A stretch of DNA of 64,000 nt from UBA5543 sp964464965. Lineage in GTDB: Bacteria; Bacteroidota; Bacteroidia; Chitinophagales; Chitinophagaceae. The number at the start of each line of letters is the position of its first letter. The stretch's first letter is position 1. The position numbers were made by a program, and so were the translations under genes. Under the pieces are notes generated by a model. The model ran no database searches. It saw nothing but the letters and a program-made list of their open reading frames with translations, and had not been told where the DNA came from. Positions 35,617-44,680 of this stretch are shown here, piece after piece. The stretch lies in NCBI GenBank assembly GCA_964464965.1, contig CAYXHM010000004.1:310001-374000 (forward strand). Direction: 5' to 3'.

Positions 35617-36108
35617 ATGTTTAAAAAATACCTTGCTTTTATACTGCTTATAACATTTAGCATTTGCTTAAAAACATCATTTGCACAATATTATCCCAAT
35701 CAGGGAATATTCGTACTGAAATACGGCCAGGCTGCACATGGCTTGCTGTATAAAAGCACAATAGACCTCCCTGAGAATTTCAACCCCGCTGAAATGGACA
35801 TGCATATCAGTACGTTAGCGTACGATATGCAGACACTAAATGCAAATGTAATAAGGATTATTCACAGAACTATAACCAACACCAAATACAACAAACGTTT
35901 TACCAGGGAGAAGCATTACTCTTACGGGTTATACCAGGCAGAACTTTTTTTCACTACCAACCCTGATAATGTTCAACCTATTGATGAAAGACTATACTTT
36001 GACTCCCTGAGAAATGAACTCATTTCAGACACGTCGAAGGAAGCATTACTCGTGTACTTCGCGTCTCCACGATACAAAATGTTGAAGAATTTCCTGTCAG
36101 CACATTAA
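35617..36108 (+). CDS. Secreted protein of unknown function
   Basis: A 163-residue protein with a signal peptide ending Thr-Ser-Phe-Ala-Gln. The mature part is soluble and mixed, with no known motif. The ATG at 35617 lies 5 bases after the oxidoreductase stop; a longer frame reaching back to 35380 overlaps that gene and is rejected. It is followed 9 bases later by a broken reading frame that also begins with a hydrophobic N terminus. The shared context suggests secreted proteins produced together with the T9SS cargo at 36502. Confidence 0.75.
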   Translation: MFKKYLAFILLITFSICLKTSFAQYYPNQGIFVLKYGQAAHGLLYKSTIDLPENFNPAEMDMHISTLAYDMQTLNANVIRIIHRTITNTKYNKRFTREKHYSYGLYQAELFFTTNPDNVQPIDERLYFDSLRNELISDTSKEALLVYFASPRYKMLKNFLSAH

Positions 36109-36117
36109 GATATAACA

Positions 36118-36501
36118 ATGTACCACCTTGTAAAATGGATAGGTATTCTGTTTGCAGTTTTGTTATAACAAAGGAATTACCAATACCTTTTAACATAGGA
36201 TATAAAAATCCGTTTACTATTAATGTGAAATTTGGTAACGTTTACTTTCTTGAGTATTTGCCAACACCACTGGGCCCTGTAAGACCGGCTGATTTTCTCT
36301 GGGCATACAGAACGTGCAAAGATCTGCAGAAAATAAATCTGCAAAGGAAGCAAATGGGTGAGTAATATATGCTGTCCGCCACCCTGTTATTATTGTGCAC
36401 CGTCTTATAAGGATACCACATCAACCAAACAGGTGAGCGTCTATTGCGATGCTCATATGACGAGCTTATTAGATTATATTTACCAAAAGGCATACACATA
36501 A
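36118..36501 (+). pseudogene. Small exported protein gene disrupted by two frameshifts
   Basis: An apparent gene split over frames. A hydrophobic start from ATG 36118 (Met-Tyr-His-Leu-Val-Lys-Trp-Ile-Gly) runs into TAA after 16 codons. A -1 change near the T4 at 36156-36165 would join it to the frame carrying Lys-Glu-Leu-Pro-Ile-Pro-Phe and Pro-Ala-Asp-Phe-Leu-Trp-Ala-Tyr, which stops at 36363-36365. A +1 change before that stop, near the A runs at 36335-36355, would enter a Cys/Pro-rich frame (Cys-Cys-Pro-Pro-Pro-Cys-Tyr-Tyr-Cys) whose TAA at 36499-36501 abuts the next ATG. Tight junctions at both ends support one original gene. Decay or homopolymer sequencing errors are both possible. Confidence 0.5.
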
Positions 36502-38550
36502 ATGGGCGTAAAAGCGAAGGGTATATTTTCAGTAGTGTTACTTACAGCAAGTTTGCTGATTAGTAATTTATCCCGTGCCAACAGCGCAGCAGCAGGAGAG
36601 CTGACATCTACCTGGATAAGCGACTCGACCTACGCCATAATGTTTAAATTTTATAACGATTGCCGTGGTAATAACGCCGCAAGTGTAATAGAGTACTGCG
36701 CATATAATACTTGTAGCGGCAAAGCTTTTACTCGTATGCTAAAGCCTTACCAAGGCAAAATTCAGAATAATACAATACCAAATGGCAGCGAAGTATCGTT
36801 CAATTGCCTTTCACAGCCGGCAACAATTTGCAATGACGTAAATTCAACCTTGCCCGGTTATACAGAATGGTGGTATACAGATACCGTAACCCTGCCGGCA
36901 CGCTGCAGCGACTGGAAATTCAGCGTGACTTATGCTACACGCAACCAAAACAATGTTACCCAGGGTGGCAACTTCTACATTGAGGCCACGCTCAATAATA
37001 TGACAACATACCAAAACTCCTCACCTCAGTTTGCTTCCCTCCCCTTGTTATTTTACTGTAAAAATCAGCCTGTAACGCTCCCTATCAATGCTACGGATGC
37101 AGATGGCGATTCACTGGTATATACAACAGTACATCCCTTTATGGCACCTTCGGGTATATATCCACCAGTAACATCAAAAATGGGTATCAACCAGGCCAAC
37201 CCTCAATACAATTTATCAAACAATCCCTTTCAAACTAACAATACTTATAAACTTGACAGTACAAAAGGGATAATAACATTTGCAGGCGTGAATGAAGAAG
37301 GTCCGGCTACTTTTTCTATCCGTGTAGATGAATACAGAAACGGCATAAAACTTGGAAGTATGCTGAGGGAAATGCAGTTGTATATTTTCAATTGCGACGC
37401 CCGGACAGTGCCAACATTCGATGACCCTGTTACTGTACGGCATTACACAGATACCCTGCGCGGGGCCGACTCAACAAATGCGAGGTACCAGATCATAGGC
37501 TGTACAGGACAAGAAATGGTATGGTCGTTTAATTATGAATTCAGGGACACCAATGCCAAAATAAGTATCAGTTCCGATGCTGATGTTGTATTACCCGGCA
37601 GTGTAGTTACATATTCGGGACAAGTATCTGATGTTGTACGTGGGCACCTGCGCTGGACCCCTACAACTACCGGGTTGCATATTGTAAACTTTATTATTGA
37701 AGAATATGTATGCTTTCCTCCAGGATTAGTGCTACGCTACTCACACCCAATGGAATTCAACGTACCGGCAGGTATATCTCTGGACAATGATACAGCCATA
37801 TGTGCTCATGAGGCTATCAGGCTTGACTGGCGTGGCGGCTATACAGGCAAGAGCAGTAATTTTACCTGGCAGATGTTACACGGAAGTAATGGTACACTTA
37901 GTTGTACCCAATGCTGGGACGCTTATGGAAACCCAGACCCTTCAGCAACATATGTGGTCACATCATCTGCACCATGGTGCCCGCACGTATTCACGGATAC
38001 TATCAATATATCTACTCTCGATACGCCAGTCACTTTCCCTACTGTAAATATTTTAGTATCTCCGTCGCCAGACATATGGCCCGGCCTTGAGGCTAAATTT
38101 ACCGCCAAAAGCAGCAACTGTGCACAGCCTGTTTACCAGTGGATACTTAATGGCAGCGACATACCGGGTGCAACAGCCGCCACATGGAGTAGCACAACCC
38201 TTACTGATAATGATGTTGTATCCTGTCGCCTTAGCTGTGGCGATGTTTGCTCAGATCCGGAAGACACTGTAAGCAACAGTATCACAATGAACGTTGCTAC
38301 ATCCGTAAACGACGTACAACAACAAAAAGCACCACTCTACCCTAACCCCAACAATGGTACATTCACCCTGCAGCTTAATGACGACAGGATTAATCGTATT
38401 GAAATAGTAAACACATTCGGGCAGGTGATGCACACAGCAGAAGTACAAAAGACATCCGTATTTGATTTACACGGCTTGCCCCAGGGCATTTATACTGTAA
38501 GAATTCGCAACGAGGAGCAGATATACAGCATAAAGTTTACGAAGCTGTAA
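36502..38550 (+). CDS. Large secreted protein with C-terminal T9SS sorting domain
   Basis: A 682-residue protein. It has a signal peptide (about 1-28), an extracellular body with several Cys pairs and Ig/cadherin-like beta segments (including Asp-Ala-Asp-Gly-Asp-Ser near residue 200), and a C-terminal type A sorting domain of about 75 residues beginning Leu-Tyr-Pro-Asn-Pro-Asn-Asn-Gly and ending Ile-Lys-Phe-Thr-Lys-Leu. The domain directs export by the type IX secretion system and attachment to the surface. The ATG follows the stop of the broken gene without a gap. Its function is unknown; it may be an adhesin or structural surface protein. Confidence 0.9.
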   Translation: MGVKAKGIFSVVLLTASLLISNLSRANSAAAGELTSTWISDSTYAIMFKFYNDCRGNNAASVIEYCAYNTCSGKAFTRMLKPYQGKIQNNTIPNGSEVSFNCLSQPATICNDVNSTLPGYTEWWYTDTVTLPARCSDWKFSVTYATRNQNNVTQGGNFYIEATLNNMTTYQNSSPQFASLPLLFYCKNQPVTLPINATDADGDSLVYTTVHPFMAPSGIYPPVTSKMGINQANPQYNLSNNPFQTNNTYKLDSTKGIITFAGVNEEGPATFSIRVDEYRNGIKLGSMLREMQLYIFNCDARTVPTFDDPVTVRHYTDTLRGADSTNARYQIIGCTGQEMVWSFNYEFRDTNAKISISSDADVVLPGSVVTYSGQVSDVVRGHLRWTPTTTGLHIVNFIIEEYVCFPPGLVLRYSHPMEFNVPAGISLDNDTAICAHEAIRLDWRGGYTGKSSNFTWQMLHGSNGTLSCTQCWDAYGNPDPSATYVVTSSAPWCPHVFTDTINISTLDTPVTFPTVNILVSPSPDIWPGLEAKFTAKSSNCAQPVYQWILNGSDIPGATAATWSSTTLTDNDVVSCRLSCGDVCSDPEDTVSNSITMNVATSVNDVQQQKAPLYPNPNNGTFTLQLNDDRINRIEIVNTFGQVMHTAEVQKTSVFDLHGLPQGIYTVRIRNEEQIYSIKFTKL

Positions 38551-38670
38551 TATGATGAACATTTCGCATAACTAATATTTAAATAATGAATATAGAATGC
38601 AGTCTTGAACTATTCAGTGTGTTTAAGCCTGCATTTTTCCTTTTACTCACCGCCATAACGCTTTTCTTAG

Positions 38671-38678
38671 TAATTTTG
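38671..38678 (+). promoter_or_regulatory. -7 promoter element of purC
   Basis: TAATTTTG matches TAnnTTTG and lies 32 bases before the purC ATG. It also argues against a small frame at 38586-38774 being expressed. Confidence 0.65.
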
Positions 38679-38710
38679 CAGCCTTATTATTTAAAACATA
38701 AGGCATATCT

Positions 38711-39655
38711 ATGCTGCAACTCCCAAACCAAACCGCGTTTTACAAAGGTAAAGTGCGCGATGTATATACAATAGCAGATAATTACCTGGTTATTGTCGTT
38801 AGCGACCGTATATCAGCTTTCGATGTAGTACTGCCCCGCCCTATACCTTATAAGGGTCAGGTACTCAATAGGGTAGCTTCAAAGTTCCTGGATGCAACGC
38901 AGGACATTGTTCCTAACTGGAAAATATCTGCACCACTGCCCAACGTTACTATTGGCAAGAAATGCGAGACTTTCCCGGTAGAGATGGTAATACGTGGTAA
39001 CCTGACAGGACACGCCTGGCGCACTTACAAAAGCGGCCTGCGTGAATTGTGCGGTGTGCCACTACCAAACGGCATGAAGGAAAACGACTTTTTTGAACAC
39101 CCTATCATCACGCCATCTACCAAGGCACACGAAGGACACGACGAGGATATCACCAAAGAAGAAATAATAAGCCGGGGGCTGGTTAGCAAGGAAGACTACG
39201 AGCAACTGGAGCGCATAACACAGGCATTATTTGAACGTGGCCGCCAGATGGCCCGCGAGCGCAGGCTGATATTGGTAGATACTAAATATGAATTCGGCAA
39301 AATCGGAGACACCATCTACTTGATAGACGAGATACATACGCCTGACAGCAGCCGTTATTTTTATGCAGATGAATATGATGAACGCCAGGAAAAAGGCCTG
39401 CCACAAAAACAACTGAGTAAGGAATTTGTACGCGAGTGGTTGATGGAGAACGGCTTCCAGGGCAAAGAAGGGCAAACCATCCCAGAAATGACTGATGAAG
39501 TGGTAAGCGATATTTCTGAGCGCTACATAGAATTATATGAGCAGGTTACAGGCGAGAAATTTGTGAAAGAGATACTGAACGAGCAGGAGTGGATAGAAAC
39601 GCTGGAAAAGGAAGTAATGAAATTAAACATTCCAAACTCTAAAGGAGCTCAATAG
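38711..39655 (+). CDS. purC: Phosphoribosylaminoimidazole-succinocarboxamide synthase
   Basis: A 314-residue SAICAR synthase, of the longer type found in Bacteroidota and yeast rather than the 237-residue E. coli form. Seen are Tyr-Lys-Gly-Lys-Val-Arg-Asp-Val-Tyr near the N terminus, Asp-Arg-Ile-Ser-Ala-Phe-Asp, Glu-Met-Val-Ile-Arg-Gly-Asn-Leu-Thr-Gly and Leu-Ile-Asp-Glu-Ile-His-Thr-Pro-Asp-Ser-Ser-Arg. It joins CAIR and aspartate with ATP in purine synthesis. It has its own -7 box; urocanate hydratase follows 43 bases later. Confidence 0.96.
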   Translation: MLQLPNQTAFYKGKVRDVYTIADNYLVIVVSDRISAFDVVLPRPIPYKGQVLNRVASKFLDATQDIVPNWKISAPLPNVTIGKKCETFPVEMVIRGNLTGHAWRTYKSGLRELCGVPLPNGMKENDFFEHPIITPSTKAHEGHDEDITKEEIISRGLVSKEDYEQLERITQALFERGRQMARERRLILVDTKYEFGKIGDTIYLIDEIHTPDSSRYFYADEYDERQEKGLPQKQLSKEFVREWLMENGFQGKEGQTIPEMTDEVVSDISERYIELYEQVTGEKFVKEILNEQEWIETLEKEVMKLNIPNSKGAQ

Positions 39656-39698
39656 TGAATTACAAACATTCATAACATTTAATAGTCCTTTTAAGGGT

Positions 39699-41351
39699 AT
39701 GAGCACAACACAACGTATTATAAAAGCACCAACCGGCAATAAGCTGAATTGTAAAGACTGGGTAACAGAGGCTGCATACCGCATGTTGCAAAACAACCTG
39801 GATCCCGATGTGGCTGAACGCCCTGAAGACCTGGTAGTGTATGGTGGCATAGGCAAAGCTGCACGCAACTGGGAAAGCTTTGATAAAATACTGGAATGCC
39901 TGAAAAACCTGAACGAGGACGAAACCCTGATGGTGCAATCGGGCAAGCCCGTAGGTATACTGCGTTCTCATAAAAACGCCCCTCGTGTATTGATAGCCAA
40001 CAGCAACCTGGTAGGCCGCTGGGCTACATGGGAACACTTCCGCGAACTGGAAGCGAAGGGGCTGATGATGTACGGCCAGATGACTGCCGGTAGCTGGATA
40101 TATATAGGTTCTCAGGGCATTGTACAAGGTACTTATGAAACCTACCTGTCGCTGGCAACTATGCACTATGGCGGTACTTTGAAGGGCACATTGAACGTTA
40201 CTGCCGGTCTTGGGGGTATGGGTGGTGCTCAACCGCTGGCCATTACTATGAACGAGGGTGTATGCTTGGCTGCAGAAATGGAAGAATGGCGCATGCAGAA
40301 ACGTGTAGAAACACGTTACCTGGATAAATACAGCCATGATATAGATGAAGCCATAGACTGGGCGCTAAAAGCTAAAGAAAACAAAGAAGCGGTATCTATA
40401 GGTGTATGCTGCAACGCTGTTGACCTGCTGCAAAGACTGATAGACAGGAATATCACTCCTGATACACTTACCGACCAGACATCTGCCCACGACGAGTTGA
40501 TCGGCTACTTCCCAGAAGGATTGAGTGTAGCAGAAGCTAATGCATTAAGAGAAAGCAATCCCACAGAATACTCTTCACGCTCGCTGGACACTATGGCAAA
40601 ACATGTGCGCCAGATGCTTGATTTACAGAAACGTGGAGCCATTACATTTGACTATGGGAACAACCTGCGTGGACAAGCGCATGATAAACGTGGTGTAACC
40701 AATGCGTTTGACTTTCCCGGTTTTGTACCGGCCTATATCCGTCCGCTGTTTTGCGATGGAAAAGGACCATTCCGCTGGGTAGCATTAAGCGGAGATCCTG
40801 AAGATATTTATACTACAGACCAGGCGTTGAAAGAGTTGTTCCCTGAAAATAAAGGCCTAATACGCTGGCTGGATATGGCAAGGGAGCGCATAGCCTTCCA
40901 GGGCCTGCCAAGCCGCATATGCTGGCTGGGCATGGGTGAAAGGGAAAAAGCTGGTTTACTGTTTAACGAATTGGTACGTACCGGCAAGGTGAAAGCCCCT
41001 ATTGTAATAGGCCGCGACCACCTGGATTGTGGTTCAGTAGCATCGCCCAACCGTGAGACAGAAGCCATGAAAGACGGTAGTGATGCCGTTGCAGACTGGC
41101 CTATATTGAATGCCTTAATCAACACAGCAGGCGGTGCCAGCTGGGTATCCTTCCACCATGGTGGTGGTGTAGGTATGGGTTACTCACTGCACGCAGGTAT
41201 GGTAATAGTGGCCGATGGTAGTGCTGATGCAGATGAACGCCTGAAACGTGTGTTGCATAACGACCCCGCAATGGGTATACTGCGCCACCATGATGCCGGC
41301 TACGAGCAGGCAACAGAAAATGCTGACAAATTCGGGCTGAACATTTGGTAA
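39699..41351 (+). CDS. hutU: Urocanate hydratase
   Basis: A 550-residue urocanase of normal length, converting urocanate to imidazolone propionate with tightly bound NAD+ in histidine breakdown. Catalytic Cys408 lies in Ser-Arg-Ile-Cys-Trp-Leu-Gly, and Gly-Arg-Asp-His-Leu-Asp plus Gly-Ser-Val-Ala-Ser-Pro-Asn-Arg-Glu-Thr-Glu follow. Gly-Leu-Gly-Gly-Met-Gly-Gly-Ala-Gln at about 170-178 is the NAD site. The other hut genes (hutH, hutI, hutG) are not within the window. It ends before a terminator. Confidence 0.97.
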   Translation: MSTTQRIIKAPTGNKLNCKDWVTEAAYRMLQNNLDPDVAERPEDLVVYGGIGKAARNWESFDKILECLKNLNEDETLMVQSGKPVGILRSHKNAPRVLIANSNLVGRWATWEHFRELEAKGLMMYGQMTAGSWIYIGSQGIVQGTYETYLSLATMHYGGTLKGTLNVTAGLGGMGGAQPLAITMNEGVCLAAEMEEWRMQKRVETRYLDKYSHDIDEAIDWALKAKENKEAVSIGVCCNAVDLLQRLIDRNITPDTLTDQTSAHDELIGYFPEGLSVAEANALRESNPTEYSSRSLDTMAKHVRQMLDLQKRGAITFDYGNNLRGQAHDKRGVTNAFDFPGFVPAYIRPLFCDGKGPFRWVALSGDPEDIYTTDQALKELFPENKGLIRWLDMARERIAFQGLPSRICWLGMGEREKAGLLFNELVRTGKVKAPIVIGRDHLDCGSVASPNRETEAMKDGSDAVADWPILNALINTAGGASWVSFHHGGGVGMGYSLHAGMVIVADGSADADERLKRVLHNDPAMGILRHHDAGYEQATENADKFGLNIW

Positions 41352-41370
41352 TAAAATGCTGAATACATTT

Positions 41371-41399
41371 AAAAGCTGCTACACAAATAGCAGCTTTTT
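41371..41399 (+). terminator. Intrinsic terminator after hutU
   Basis: A perfect 11-base-pair stem (41371-41381 with 41388-41398) around a six-base loop; the second arm merges with a run of five T. Confidence 0.9.
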
Positions 41400-41456
41400 C
41401 ATTTGATACTCCTGTAAAAACGAATGTTTTAATATATTAGTGCTATAATCGCATTT

Positions 41457-42038
41457 ATGCAATTTGGAGAAGCTAAAAAATTCATACTGGGCAAGCTGAA
41501 AACAGAGTTGCCAAGACACCTTTCTTACCACAGTGTTGAGCATGTAAAAGATGTGTTCAATTCGTGCAAAGAGATAGCGGCGAGCGAGGGCGTAAAAGGT
41601 GAAGACCTGAAACTGTTGCTAACAGCTGCGCTGTTTCACGATTCCGGCTTTCTGAAAGGTCCTAAGGAACATGAAAAGCAATCCTGCAACATTGCAAAAA
41701 AGCATTTGCCTGACTATGGTTATACTGCAGAGCAGATAAAGAAAATATGCGGGATGATCATGGCAACGAAAGTGCCTCAACAACCACAAAACCATCTTGA
41801 AGAAATAATCTGCGATGCCGATCTTGACTACTTGGGCAGGGAGGACTTTTTTATTATAGGCGATAAGCTGTTTGCAGAATTGTGCATGTATGGCATATTA
41901 AGTACGGAAGATGAATGGAATATGCTGCAGGTACGTTTCCTGGAAGCACACCGGTATTTTACAAAAACGGCCATCAAACAAAGGCAGAAGAAAAAAGATA
42001 AATACCTGAAACTGGTAAAATCAAAGATTGGGAAATAG
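41457..42038 (+). CDS. HD domain-containing phosphohydrolase-like protein
   Basis: A 193-residue soluble protein with an HD metal-binding fold: His25 or His29 in Ser-Tyr-His-Ser-Val-Glu-His, the His61-Asp62 pair in Leu-Phe-His-Asp-Ser-Gly, and Asp120 in Ile-Cys-Asp-Ala-Asp-Leu-Asp-Tyr-Leu-Gly. Such proteins hydrolyse nucleotides or cyclic nucleotides; the substrate here is unknown. The C terminus is lysine-rich. It lies 8 bases before the YitT family gene, suggesting an operon. Confidence 0.85.
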   Translation: MQFGEAKKFILGKLKTELPRHLSYHSVEHVKDVFNSCKEIAASEGVKGEDLKLLLTAALFHDSGFLKGPKEHEKQSCNIAKKHLPDYGYTAEQIKKICGMIMATKVPQQPQNHLEEIICDADLDYLGREDFFIIGDKLFAELCMYGILSTEDEWNMLQVRFLEAHRYFTKTAIKQRQKKKDKYLKLVKSKIGK

Positions 42039-42046
42039 CGGGAACA

Positions 42047-42919
42047 ATGAGCGGAGAATATAAAGTATCGTACGCGATACAAGACACTATTTATATTGTA
42101 TTGGGTATATTATTCAGTGCTTTTGCAATGAAGAGTTTCCTCGTGCCCAACCATTTTCTGGATGGTGGTGTAACAGGTATATCGCTACTGGGGCATGAAG
42201 TATTTCACTGGAACTTGGGACTGTTGCTGATACTCACCAATATACCCTTCATCATTATGGGGGCCTACCAGATAAATAAAGCATTCGCCATAAAAACATT
42301 TCTTGCGGTAATAGGGCTGGCAATAGCGTTGCACTTTGGTGAATTTCCCACTATTACTTCAGACAAGTTGCTTGTGTCGATATTTGGTGGTTTCTTCCTG
42401 GGTCTTGGCATTGGCCTGGCTATGCGCGCGGGTTGTGCTATAGATGGTCTTGAGGTCCTGGCATTATATACGTTAAAGAAAACAAGCTTTACAGTTACTG
42501 AAGTCATCATGGCCATGAACATTATCATCTTCCTGTCTGCAGGCATACACTTTGGTTTAGAAACCGCCTTGTATGCCATGCTTACGTATTATGTGGCCAT
42601 GCGTACTATAGACTATGTAGTAGAAGGCCTGGAAGCTTATACCGGTGTTACCATTATATCGGGCATGAGCGAAGAGGTAAAAGAAGCATTGGTACTTAAG
42701 CTTGGCAGGGGTATTACAGTGTATAAAGGCGAACGTGGCTTTATGAAGGAAACATACAACGTCAGCCATGAATGTGATATAGTTTTCACTGTTATCACCC
42801 GTCTCGAAGTACGTAAGTTGAAGAATGTAGTCCATGCAATAGACCCCAAGGCATTTGTGTTTACGCACACTATAAAAGAAACAGCGGGGGGAATCCTGAA
42901 AAGAACTGTAAAACACTAG
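42047..42919 (+). CDS. YitT family membrane protein (DUF161 and DUF2179 domains)
   Basis: A 290-residue protein with five to six membrane segments in residues about 10-200, including Phe-Leu-Asp-Gly-Gly-Val-Thr-Gly-Ile and Arg-Ala-Gly-Cys-Ala-Ile-Asp-Gly, the conserved regions of YitT proteins, and a soluble C-terminal DUF2179 domain (about 205-285). The function of the family is unsettled. It starts 8 bases after the HD protein gene and is followed 37 bases later by a TonB-C domain gene. Confidence 0.93.
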   Translation: MSGEYKVSYAIQDTIYIVLGILFSAFAMKSFLVPNHFLDGGVTGISLLGHEVFHWNLGLLLILTNIPFIIMGAYQINKAFAIKTFLAVIGLAIALHFGEFPTITSDKLLVSIFGGFFLGLGIGLAMRAGCAIDGLEVLALYTLKKTSFTVTEVIMAMNIIIFLSAGIHFGLETALYAMLTYYVAMRTIDYVVEGLEAYTGVTIISGMSEEVKEALVLKLGRGITVYKGERGFMKETYNVSHECDIVFTVITRLEVRKLKNVVHAIDPKAFVFTHTIKETAGGILKRTVKH

Positions 42920-42956
42920 ACCTTTTAGTAAAACCAGTATTGACAATACACCCGAT

Positions 42957-43355
42957 ATGAAGTATTTAATATTAATAGCATTCTCGTTCATACCGCAGTT
43001 TTCCAGTGCACAAACAAAGGTTTCCTCTACCGTTGAAAAGCAACAGGTACTGCGTTATGCTGAAAAAATGCCTGAAGCCAACTATGATATAAATGCCTAT
43101 ATCGACCAGCACTTTCAATATCCTGTAGCAGCACTGGCAGCTAAAGAACAAGGCAGGTTGATGGTAGATTTTGTAGTTACTACTGAGGGAGGTTTTACCA
43201 ATATCACCGTACGCAATTCAGGCAGGTATCCAAACATTGCAAAAGAAGCAATTAGGGTTATTCAAAACATGCCCAAATGGAAGCCCGCAACACAAGACGG
43301 CAAGCCTGTGAATGTGGCTTATTCATTACCTGTGGTTGTTAGGGCACCTAAGTAG
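42957..43355 (+). CDS. Secreted TonB C-terminal-domain protein
   Basis: A 132-residue protein with a signal peptide (ending Phe-Ser-Ser-Ala-Gln) and a TonB_C-like domain (about 45-130) with Phe-Gln-Tyr-Pro, Gly-Arg-Leu-Met-Val-Asp-Phe-Val-Val and Pro-Lys-Trp-Lys-Pro-Ala. It lacks the Pro-rich spacer and membrane anchor of full TonB, so it is not a complete energy transducer; such stand-alone domains are common in Bacteroidota. It converges on rarA with a 9-base gap. Confidence 0.82.
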   Translation: MKYLILIAFSFIPQFSSAQTKVSSTVEKQQVLRYAEKMPEANYDINAYIDQHFQYPVAALAAKEQGRLMVDFVVTTEGGFTNITVRNSGRYPNIAKEAIRVIQNMPKWKPATQDGKPVNVAYSLPVVVRAPK

Positions 43356-43364
43356 GGGTATCAC

Positions 43365-44636
43365 TCAATAACCATACTTCTCCTTCCAGTTATTTTTCAG
43401 GAAATCTCTCATACGCTGCTCTGCTGCATTATCGCCCGGGTCATACAGTTTGGTGCCGGCTATTTTATCAGGTAAAAATTCATGCGCTATAAAGTTGCCG
43501 GGGTGGTCGTGTGCATACTGGTAATTTTTACCATAGTCCATATTCTTCATCAACTTTGTCGGCGCGTTTCGTATAGACAACGGCACGGACAAATCGCCGG
43601 TTTTTCGTACAAGGTCCTGCGCCTTGTTGATGGCCATATAAGACGCATTGCTCTTTGCAGAAGCAGCCAGGTAAGTAACGCATTGTGAAAGCACTATCCT
43701 GCATTCGGGATAGCCTATCAACTGCACTGCCTGGAAGGTTGTAGTGGCAAGCAATAGTGCATTAGGGTTTGCATTCCCTATATCCTCACTGGCAAGTATT
43801 ACCATACGCCGGGCTATGAATTTAGGGTCTTCCCCACCCTCTATCATCCGCGCCAGCCAATACACCGCCGCATTGGGGTCACTGCCCCTTATTGACTTGA
43901 TGAACGCCGAAATAATATCATAATGCTGTTCCCCGGTTTTATCATACAAGGCCATTTTACTTTGTACTATATCCTGCACAATAGCATTAGTAATAGTGTG
44001 TACACCTTCTGGCAGAGATGCCACCACAAGTTCCAGCAGGTTCAGCAGCCTGCGCCCATCGCCCCCGCTCAGTTGCAGTAAAGCCTCCCACTCTTGTATC
44101 GTCACATTCCTGTTTTGCAGCCATGCATCCGTTTCCAGCGCCTGCATCACCATAGCCTTCAGGTCATCCTCCTCCAATGCTTTTAAAACATATACCTGGC
44201 AGCGGCTTAACAAGGCGCTTATCACCTCAAATGAAGGATTTTCTGTAGTGGCACCTATCAGCGTAATGATGCCTTTTTCCACCGCACCCAGCAAGCTGTC
44301 CTGCTGCGCTTTATTAAAACGGTGTATCTCGTCTATAAACAATAAGGCATGACCTGATTTACGGGCCGTTTCTATTACTGCCCTTACTTCTTTCACTCCG
44401 CTATCTATTGCGCTCAATGTAAAGAACGGCATATCCAGTGTCTGTGCAATGATTTGCGCAAGCGTAGTTTTACCAACACCCGGTGGCCCCCAGAATATAA
44501 TGGAATGCGCCTTGCCATTCTGCAACATTTGTTCCAGTACCTTCCCTTTCCCTACAAGGTGTTCCTGGCCAATAAATTCATCAAGGCTTTGAGGCCTTAC
44601 CCTTTCTGCCAACGGAACCTGAGTTAAAGCTGTCAT
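43365..44636 (-). CDS. rarA: Replication-associated recombination protein A (RarA/MgsA)
   Basis: A 423-residue AAA+ ATPase. Walker A is Gly-Pro-Pro-Gly-Val-Gly-Lys-Thr-Thr at about 50-58; Walker B with Phe-Ile-Asp-Glu-Ile-His-Arg-Phe-Asn-Lys follows, then the C-terminal Asp-Pro-Asn-Ala-Ala and Ala-Ser-Glu-Asp-Ile-Gly-Asn segments typical of RarA/WRNIP1. It acts as a tetramer at stalled replication forks. It is divergent from the first thioredoxin-like gene. Confidence 0.95.
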   Translation of the reverse strand: MTALTQVPLAERVRPQSLDEFIGQEHLVGKGKVLEQMLQNGKAHSIIFWGPPGVGKTTLAQIIAQTLDMPFFTLSAIDSGVKEVRAVIETARKSGHALLFIDEIHRFNKAQQDSLLGAVEKGIITLIGATTENPSFEVISALLSRCQVYVLKALEEDDLKAMVMQALETDAWLQNRNVTIQEWEALLQLSGGDGRRLLNLLELVVASLPEGVHTITNAIVQDIVQSKMALYDKTGEQHYDIISAFIKSIRGSDPNAAVYWLARMIEGGEDPKFIARRMVILASEDIGNANPNALLLATTTFQAVQLIGYPECRIVLSQCVTYLAASAKSNASYMAINKAQDLVRKTGDLSVPLSIRNAPTKLMKNMDYGKNYQYAHDHPGNFIAHEFLPDKIAGTKLYDPGDNAAEQRMRDFLKNNWKEKYGY

Positions 44637-44680
44637 AGTATTAGCATTCTGTTTACATCAAAAATCATATATTCGCCTTT

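Noticed and set aside
38586..38774. Plus-strand 62-residue frame before purC
   Set aside because: It spans the purC promoter box and the first purC codons; a chance frame.
39660..40337. Minus-strand 225-residue frame
   Set aside because: Antisense to hutU, which has all urocanase motifs; no domain or signal in the antisense protein.
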